In this document: positions 57,072 to 64,000 of the stretch, piece after piece | How the letters are laid out: each line of letters starts with the position of its first letter | Position numbering within the stretch: position 1 is the first letter of the stretch | From: Isoetes taiwanensis | Taxonomy: Eukaryota; Streptophyta; Lycopodiopsida; Isoetales; Isoetaceae | Reading direction: 5' to 3' | Assembly: GCA_021234155.1 (NCBI GenBank) | Contig: JAJEKV010000159.1 | Location: 827,971 to 891,970, forward strand | Length of the DNA stretch: 64,000 nucleotides | The notes under the pieces: generated by a model | Seen by the model: the letters and a program-made list of their open reading frames with translations, nothing else | The model's database searches: none | Told to the model about the DNA's origin: nothing | Translations under genes and position numbers: made by a program

Positions 57072-57755
57072 AAGTTAAAGAAGTGTACCCATTTGACCAT
57101 ATTGTTTTGCACAATCGCATATTAGAAAAGTAGACTAAACTTGAGGAATATGCAAGCTCCTTCAAGGATTCTAGAGATGTTTGGCCATTTGTTCTTCCAT
57201 ATATTCATGCAATCTCTGACTGACCTCTTTTCCTTTAAAAGAAAGACACATCCGACCACTTTATTTGGAATAAGGTGCCCCCGCAGAACCTTATGGGGGG
57301 TAAGGGCCTCGCGAGCCCATCAGGGTGAGCCAGTGCCGAGTCATAAGGGGGCATCTTTGCCTCCACAGCAGTTTGCTCATGGATTCACCAGGCACTTACC
57401 CCACATAAGGACCCATGGAACATTTTTTTCTAGATATCATATGACCCAAGAATTTCCCCTTTCCAGGACATTTTCTCCTGTTTTTTATTGTTTTTTATTG
57501 TTTTTTTTAGGTCCAGACTGAAGATATTGATGGTCTCTTCTTTCTAGGTGCAAGCATGCAGCACTAAGTATTGCATTTCACTGTGTAGGACCGTAAGGAT
57601 GATTCTAAAGTTGCTGCAGTACTTAAGAAAGCAAAAGAAGGAGCATTGGAGGAGCATCAAAGAGAGAGGAAATGAAGAAGTGAGGTTTTTTGTCTCATGC
57701 TTTCTAGTTCTTATTTGATGGCTTTTAAAGCCTTAAAAACTTTGGTGTAAGCAAG
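57072..57755. repeat. Interspersed repeat, copy 2 of 2
   Basis: Same order of blocks as at 10,074-11,095 with deletions. Shared strings include AAGAAGTGTACCCATTTGAC, TTTTCTCCTGTT, GATATTGATGGTCT and AAAGCAAAAGAAG. Same orientation. Confidence 0.65.
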
Positions 57756-57879
57756 TGATGGACGCAATCCTAACAATTATTGCACAATCATAGTGTATCC
57801 TTTGTTGGTCAAACTGCTTGCTAAATTCTTGAGGAGCAATTAACAACATGGGCAGAGAAAACATGGGACACATACTTGG

Positions 57880-58530
57880 ACAGACAAAATTTTAGAATTG
57901 AACACTCCACCATTGACCACATTTTTACATTACCCACCCTGTTAGAGGATAATAAAAACAAACGACATGATTCATATTGCTGCTTCATGGATTTTGTGAA
58001 GGTTTTCGACGATGCTCCTAGGTAGAAGTTGTAGAGAGGTTGTCGTAGCTAAGAATTCCTCAAGCACTGCAAAATGTAATATACACGCTTTATGAAACAG
58101 TCGCAACCCAGCTTGCTCATCACATCATTAAGCAGCTGATATATGCAGATGATGTAGAACTGTTAGCTCATGCGTTAGCAAGTATATAATAACATTTGGA
58201 CACTCTTAGTCCTTTATGTTAGAACACTAAAATGCAGGTCGATCTGGCAAAGACCAAGGTACTTCTATATCATCTTCTAAGCCTAACACAACAACCTCGT
58301 TTCACCTTTCATGGTCAAAATATAGAAATGGTACAAGCATACGAATACCTTGCATGTACCCAACAAATATATTGAAAAGCTCTCTATGCCATGCAGAACT
58401 ATTGCCACAAGCGAAGTTTTATGACTGGTCCCACTAGTCAGACTTGTTCAAGGTTTTAATGGAACCAGTTCTTCTATATGAAGTGGAAGTACGGGAGGCA
58501 GTATACATGCTAATCTGGTAGCAGTAGCAA
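57880..58530 (+). pseudogene. LINE reverse transcriptase fragment
   Basis: With frame changes this reads CCFMDFVKVFD, then YADDVELLAHA with the catalytic YADD at 58,142-58,153, then the thumb region. The sequence is 75-80 percent like (by eye) the minus-strand fragment at 63,514-64,000, so both are copies of one LINE family. This family differs from the L1-type element at 23.7-35.9 kb. Confidence 0.8.
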
Positions 58531-58680
58531 TGCTGTGGATGCCCCTCTCTCTCATTATTTAAAAAAATAATAATAATAATTAAAAAAAAATGCAACTTTG
58601 TCATCATGCTACCTTATTAACTGCAGTGTAGCAGTATGCCAGGGATGCCCACTCTCTCTCGCGTTAAAAAAAAAAAGCAA
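58518..58680. repeat. Two related retro-tails with A/AAT runs
   Basis: GCAGTAGCAATGCTGTGGATGCC with CTCTCTC, and GCAGTATGCCAGGGATGCCC with CTCTCTC, each run into an A-rich tail. This suggests successive 3' ends of short retroelements. Confidence 0.5.
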
Positions 58681-58849
58681 CCTTCACCACTTCGAATATG
58701 TTGCCTGTAATATCTTTAATACTTCTAAAAATAAAAACAACTATTTTGCAACCTTTCAAGTTCATTTTCTGCAACCTTAATTAATAGTCACTATATTTGT
58801 TATCACTTGCAACTACAAACATACTTACCGAACTTACAGATTTTGACTA

Positions 58850-59215
58850 AACCTGCAGATTTGTATTGCTTCTTGTACAACTGAAACTCCAAGCAACTTT
58901 TGAAAGTTTTGAAACTTTAACACTCAAGGGCTTTGTCATAATGTCTGCAACCTGCATATCAATGTGGATATACTCTATTGTAACAAACCCTTTTGCCACC
59001 ATATCTCTAATGAAATGAATATGTAACTCAATATGCTTAGTCCTTTCATGTAAAACATGATTTCTAATAATTGCAATGCAGCTCATATTGTCTGACGATA
59101 AACTAGTTGGTTTCACCTCCAACAACCTCCTGATTCAAATAATTTTCCTAGGGGCTACAGAGGCTACCTTATACTTTGTTCAGCAGTGGACAAGGCTACG
59201 CTTCCTTGTTTTTTA
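58850..59215 (-). pseudogene. Copia RNase H remnant
   Basis: The minus-strand frame reads SLSSDNMSCIAIIRNHVLHE, then RTKHIELHIHFIRDMVAKGF and VADIMTKPL, the C-terminal part of copia pol. Upstream residues (KVASVAPRKII) continue with a stop. It resembles, but is not identical to, the RNase H end of the full element at 28.5-34.1 kb, so it is an older relative. It is cut off near 59,215 and lies about 200 bp left of the second DNA transposon. Confidence 0.85.
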
Positions 59216-59413
59216 CAAGGTGTCTCCTATATATACCACCTTCTTGCAATCGAATATGTGTTGTTCCAAAACAACATGTTGTAGAGGCAAAACTCCTATC
59301 TCCTACAAAAGAATCGAATACAAAACTGTGAACTTGTCTCCAACAATCCGAGTCTGAAAGGCTTCCTAGACACGTCCAAATCGTTTCAAGTGGCAAGTGA
59401 GATCATTGCCCCA

Positions 59414-59446
59414 CATTAGGGGCGGATTTGGGGTCTGAAAATGGCC
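59414..59446 (+). repeat. Left terminal inverted repeat, smaller copy
   Basis: CATTAGGGGCGGATTTGGGG then TCTGAAAATGGCC. Confidence 0.88.
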
Positions 59447-60355
59447 TCCTATCAGCCATTCCACGCCATATTTCCTCCTTTTTCCCATGCCACCTAGGAT
59501 ACCAAAATCTCATCATTACAGATTTACTTGGAATATTCTCCTGAATAAGGGGATTGGCGCGATTCATGGCGCCATATGTATTTAATTTGTTGGTTGTCGA
59601 GGGGTGCTGATGCAACATGTGGCGCTTCTAAAAAGCCACTTGCATTATAGCATACCGCAACTCATGGGTGCCCTCTTGGTTTGTCGGATACCAAGCGCAT
59701 GCGGTGTCACCGATTCTTTGCGCTTATTTTCATTTAGAGGTTATGGCCATACAAACTTCCCGCCTTCCACATTTCAAAATTTGAATGTAGGTTGAAGCTT
59801 TGTATCGACTTTCATTTCGAGAAGGCCATACCGCGCTTTATGGGTGGTTCACATGGAGAAGTTTAGGCCCTCCGCCGAGTTCTAGCGCAAAATCGACATT
59901 AAAAATTCCTGGCCGTGATCAGCCTACGCAAGTTGGATCTTGCAAGGGCTGATTTTCCAAAAACGGGCTGAATTTTTTTGCCCAGCCCAAGTTCAGCAGG
60001 TTTTAAGCCCGCCAAGCAGCTTGTCCATGTGAACCCAAAGATTAACCGATCTTTACTTCATCCCAATACAAAGCTTTCCGCCCCTACAATTCGAAATTTG
60101 AATTTGCTTAATGTATAAAAAGCATGGATTGTAGGAGAATGGACTTTTCGATTTCCATATGCACGCTGTAAAATTTCAAAAAACGAGGTTAGTACGGGAC
60201 GCTCGCTCACACGAAGTTTAATTGTGCCGGGCATACAAATTGTACACCTTCATTTCATACCGCAGGCGATCCACGCAAATGGAAGTATCCAAATGATGTG
60301 TGGAAATGATCCAACCGACTCACGAATATGCTCCAGCCTTCAATAGCAAAAAAAA

Positions 60356-60384
60356 GAGGTCTAAAAAATAAGAACTTAGACCTC
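60356..60384. repeat. Conserved short hairpin GAGGTCTAA...TTAGACCTC
   Basis: A 9-bp stem, matching 21,990-22,015 in the large copy. Confidence 0.7.
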
Positions 60385-60954
60385 TAATGTTGTGTCTTGC
60401 GTGCTCAAAAAGTGTTGACATCCGGGCGGATGGCGCTTTATATCCATTGGATCCGTTGAGTGGCAAGAAACCGCCATTTCGTGGACGCTTCAAGTTTAGT
60501 CCGATTTTGTGGTGACGGTAACTCTTGGCCTCCTAGGATATTGTGAGAGATTGAGAGAGGATGAAGGCATTCTGAATCGAATATAGTTCCTTGAGATGAG
60601 TCGCTTCCCGATAAGGAAGGGGAAATGTCCGTGAAGATGCTAATAAATGACATTATACTTTGCAATGTGAAGGGTTTATACATTCTTGAAGTACAAAGGT
60701 TATGGTGTTTGTGTTTAGATACCGCTAATACAAGAAGGCTTTGACTACCTTTAACAATAGATTCCTTTAAAACTCTATTGCTATTTAAATTATAGCAAAA
60801 TGAGTCTTGAAACTCTTTAAGTAGTAGAAGAACTCTTTGACTAGTTATCCATTTGATGACCATTTTTTAAGAAAATATGATATGTGACATTCTTATATGC
60901 AAACATTCATAAAATTTATGAACATTGAAGGTCAAAGCCATCCTTGTTTAAAGA

Positions 60955-61022
60955 GGATCATATGATGCGAAATCTTCATGCGCAGAAGTAATTGCATATA
61001 AGAAATTTGCCTGGTGTGATCC
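60955..61022. repeat. Element hairpin H12
   Basis: GGATCATATGATGCGAAATC at the left faces ATTTGCCTGGTGTGATCC at the right. It is a decayed form of the same palindrome. Confidence 0.8.
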
Positions 61023-61182
61023 TTGCGTAAAAAAGTAAATAGAAACACAAATATTCAACTTACAACTTAGCGTAAACAAATAGTATTTTAATAAACCAAC
61101 ACTTTATATACTAACACTTTACACTTTAAATAAGATATTTCTTTCTTTTTCCTTTTACTTGAAAGCTATTTTTTTTCAAGAT

Positions 61183-61253
61183 GGATCACACCAAGTTTAA
61201 TAATACATATGCAAAAAAAAAAAGGGACACACTAAATTCGCATGGTGTGATCC
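61183..61253. repeat. Element hairpin H13
   Basis: GGATCACACCA (61,183-61,193) and TGGTGTGATCC (61,243-61,253), 11 bp perfect. Confidence 0.9.
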
Positions 61254-61381
61254 ACTTTCTTATTTGTTGTCAAATTAAAATTAAACACAAGTACTCATTC
61301 CTATTTGTATCTAAAATGCTTTACCACTCTTAAGTACATAAGTCATTATCCCTTTTCAAAGAGCATATTTTTTTTCAAGAA

Positions 61382-61451
61382 GGATCACACTGTTTAATAG
61401 TACATATGCAACAAAAAATGGAACACACTAAATTCAAGATCGTGGTGATCC
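61382..61451. repeat. Element hairpin H14
   Basis: GGATCACAC faces GTGGTGATCC. Spacer as in H1. Confidence 0.8.
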
Positions 61452-61781
61452 ACTTTCTTATTTGTTGTCAAATTAAAATTAAACACAAGTACCCCTTCTC
61501 ATTTAATGCTTTACCACCCCAAGTGCATAAAGTTATTAGTCCTTTTCAAAGAGCATATCTTTTTTTAAGAAGGATCACATCAAGCATCCTATTTGCATCT
61601 AAAATACTTTACCAACTCTAGTAGTACATAAAGTTATTAGCCCTTTCAAAAAGCAAACACTTTATCAATAAATGAGCACGCCACATATCCACACTTAACT
61701 TCAAATAAGACACATATATATTTCTTTTATTAAAAGATAATCAAAGTAATTTTACTATAGGAAGTCATGTTTTTCCAAAAA

Positions 61782-61847
61782 GATCACACCAAGCTTAATT
61801 TTGTATAAGCTAAAAGGTTGGAATATACTAAATTGCATGGTGTGATC
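61782..61847. repeat. Element hairpin H15
   Basis: GATCACACCA (61,782-61,791) and TGGTGTGATC (61,838-61,847), 10 bp perfect. Same locus as H2. Confidence 0.9.
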
Positions 61848-62546
61848 CACTTTCTTGCTTGTTGTCAATAGATAATAACACCAAGTCCCTCATCAATAGT
61901 CTCCTCATTTGCATATAAAATATGTATCATTCCAAGTTATATTATGTTTTATGAACTAAACTTTTTCAAAGAGGGTCCCAAAGCAAAATACAAACACATA
62001 ATCAATAAGCCAACACTTTACCAACAACCAAAGCTTTATTAAATAAGATTTTTATGTTATTTTATCAAACCTAACAATGTTTCCATATGTGACACTTTGA
62101 GTTAACTGATCCAAAGGCTCATGAAAGTTTACATTTTATACAATATGTCTTTGGAGCTTTTGTGTCGGGCATTAGTAAACACCTCTAATGGAGCAAATAT
62201 TTTGTAACTCATTTTTCAACAACCCCGGATGCACGCCTTATCAAACATTTCTTCATTGCAAGGACACCATTCTCATAAGGCTTGCACAATTCCCGCTAAA
62301 CGAGGTCATGGGATCTACTTTCAAGCTCGGCTCCCACAATTTTACAACGTGAAAACTAGATGCCCATTGCCCCGAATGTATATCTTGAAAAGCATGTCTC
62401 TTATGTCCATATGTTAGACAACAACGATGCAAAGAATGCTTTTCCCTAGTCCCAAATCCCCGACATCTGATAAATATAGCCCAAAGAAAAAATATTTGAT
62501 TCAAGGAGTGAATATAAATCAAGAAGAGGGAAGAAAAAAGAAGCAA

Positions 62547-62614
62547 GGATCGCATGACGCGAAATCTCACTACACATTTACAAAGTGCATATGCATTTTC
62601 GCATGGTGTGATCC
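62547..62614. repeat. Element hairpin H16
   Basis: GGATCGCATGACGCGAAAT (62,547-62,565) pairs with TTTCGCATGGTGTGATCC (62,597-62,614), with a few mismatches. Confidence 0.88.
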
Positions 62615-63481
62615 ATGTATTATTGAGGGTGCAAATTTGCAAATATCCTCCTCTTCAAATCCCTTTCCCCCCTCCCTTCCTTTTTTTTTTTTTTTTGCAA
62701 TATACTATCCATAGCATTTATTTTGAACCCTATAGTTCTACCTATTCATTATGTATGAATGTCGCTCCCAAGAATGTAACTCCATAGTCATCCTTCGTTA
62801 AGGATAGCATTCTCACCCACAAGCCTATGGATAGATATCCTTCCACCGTCATGCCTTTATTGTTTTGCAAGTGATGAACTGTAGAAGCAATGTAGGAGTA
62901 CTAGGAGCAATGATGGATGCAATTAGAGATACAGATCGGTCGTTGAATTGTAAGAATGAATGGCATGGAGCAATACGATGAATGGGAAGAGCTGAAAAGT
63001 AGGAAAACTTCAGAATGAAAATTTGGGTAGTAAAACATGGCATGTAACGACGCTTTGTTTGTCCGCACATCGCCCTCGCCGTTGTTTGCTTTAACCTATG
63101 CTCGCCCAAAAAAACAGTACACTATTGGAGACTTGATTCCAAATGAAGAGCGGCTATGAGAGGATGCACGAAGGGCGCTTAATGTGAACAATGGAAATCT
63201 TGGTGCCAAAATTTGAAAAGGTGGTTGGTGCATGTGGGCATGTGCACGAGGGCGGAAAAAGTAGCCATTATTTTGGTCCGCGATAACGATTTTCAAAAAA
63301 ATGTGGGCCATTAATGTGGTTGCAATGAATGCACAAACATGTCCTATGAAATTTCGCCATGTGGATGCCAAGTAAGCCCCGCCTCTTTCTACTTGCCAAC
63401 TAATAACCGACTTTTGGAAAAATGCGCAAAACATCATTGGTCGCGAGAAACATGACGCGGAATTCGGGCATCCAAGATAAG

Positions 63482-63513
63482 GGCCATTTTGAGACCCCAA
63501 ATCCGCCCTAATG
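63482..63513 (-). repeat. Right terminal inverted repeat, smaller copy
   Basis: Reverse complement CATTAGGGCGGATTTGGGG then TCTCAAAATGGCC. Confidence 0.88.
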
Positions 63514-64000
63514 CATGCTTCCATTTCATATAGAAGTACTAGTTCTATCAAAAACTTTAAACAAATGCGATTGATGGGGCCAGTCGTAAAGCTTCGCTTT
63601 ATGGCAATTGTTCTGCATCGCATACAGAGCTTTGCAACTTGATAACAGTCGTCATTGGATAGATGTGTCTAAATATGTAATGGTGGTGAACTCCACTCCA
63701 AAGTATTTGCATGTTTGTACAATTTTTATATTTTGACTAAGATAAGTAAAGCGAGGCTATTATGTCGCATAGAAGACGATATAAGAAGTACCTTGGTTTT
63801 TACCAGGTTGATCTGCATTTTAGTGTTTTGACAGAAAGAACTTAGACCGTCCAGATATTGTTGCATACTTGCTGGGTCATGAGCTAACAGATCTATGTCA
63901 TCTGCATATATTAGCTGCCTAATGATGTCATGAGCAAGATGGAGTCCTCCAGCTCCATGTGAGCAAGCCAGTCTTTGAGTTAGTCAATGTATAGTTCAAA
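63514..64000 (-). pseudogene. LINE reverse transcriptase fragment, same family as 57.9-58.5 kb
   Basis: The minus strand reads LIYADDIDLLAHDPASMQQY (catalytic YADD at 63,897-63,908), then LVKTKVLLIS. The RT connection region follows up to LIELVLLYEMEA at the transposon junction. A frame change lies near 63,740. It continues beyond the window edge. The second DNA transposon inserted into or beside it. Confidence 0.83.

Larger units (their letters stand above)
59414..63513. mobile_element. Second, smaller copy of the DNA transposon, non-autonomous
   Basis: Ends 59,414-59,446 and 63,482-63,513 are inverted repeats equal to those of the large element. Left subterminal sequence follows 21,300-22,200. 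The hairpin-rich middle follows 20,580-21,234. The right part follows 43,970-44,200 and 44,800-45,047. It is 4.1 kb with no transposase trace and no coding frame of note, so it is an internally deleted relative. The right flank is LINE sequence, which ends at the insertion. Target duplication is not evident. Confidence 0.85.

Overview
This is nuclear DNA of a land plant with a large, repeat-rich genome. The evidence is spliced plant-style gene structure, Ty1/copia and Ty3/gypsy elements, an L1-type LINE, a P-type PPR fragment and a stretch resembling organellar 23S rRNA. I cannot place the lineage firmly. A non-seed plant (fern or lycophyte) is possible but is only a guess. Only one convincing intact host gene is visible: a three-exon BolA-domain protein at 811-1568. 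Almost everything else is mobile DNA or its remains.

Layout. 1-11 kb: the BolA gene, short tandem repeats, a LINE/SINE tail, a small inverted repeat, a decayed LINE zinc-finger region and a ~1 kb repeat that recurs at 57 kb. 11.9-16 kb: a decayed Ty3/gypsy element on the minus strand. 16.3-18.2 kb: minus-strand ORF remnants, one resembling the N-terminal region of a transposase-like protein. 18,845-45,047: a composite of a large DNA transposon with terminal inverted repeats (CATTAGGGCGGATTTGGGG...). 45-57 kb: a tRNA-derived SINE, a 23S rRNA-like segment, a 1.48 kb element with 140 bp inverted ends, a PPR fragment in a tandem-repeat block and a Helitron-like terminus. 57.9-64 kb: two copies of one LINE family, a copia remnant, and a second 4.1 kb copy of the DNA transposon (59,414-63,513).

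The centre of the window is a three-level nest. A LINE (23,733-35,872, 17-bp target duplication, poly(A) tail) sits inside the plus-strand transposase-like gene of the DNA transposon. A Ty1/copia element (28,512-34,116, 5-bp target duplication) sits inside ORF2 of that LINE. Removing the insertions leaves a DNA transposon composite of about 14 kb.

The most unusual feature is the DNA transposon family. It has no superfamily name I can give with confidence. Its interior carries at least 16 hairpins of about 30-100 bp whose arms are versions of GGATCACACGACGCGAAAT. They occur only inside the two transposon copies. In the large copy they separate small minus-strand gene cassettes. Several of these have their own TATA box, begin with Met-Ala-Ser-rich residues and encode related coiled-coil proteins. 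The hairpins typically lie about 85-160 bp beyond the 3' end of each ORF, and two lie just upstream of TATA boxes. This looks like a multi-gene transposon with element-specific boundary hairpins (inference).
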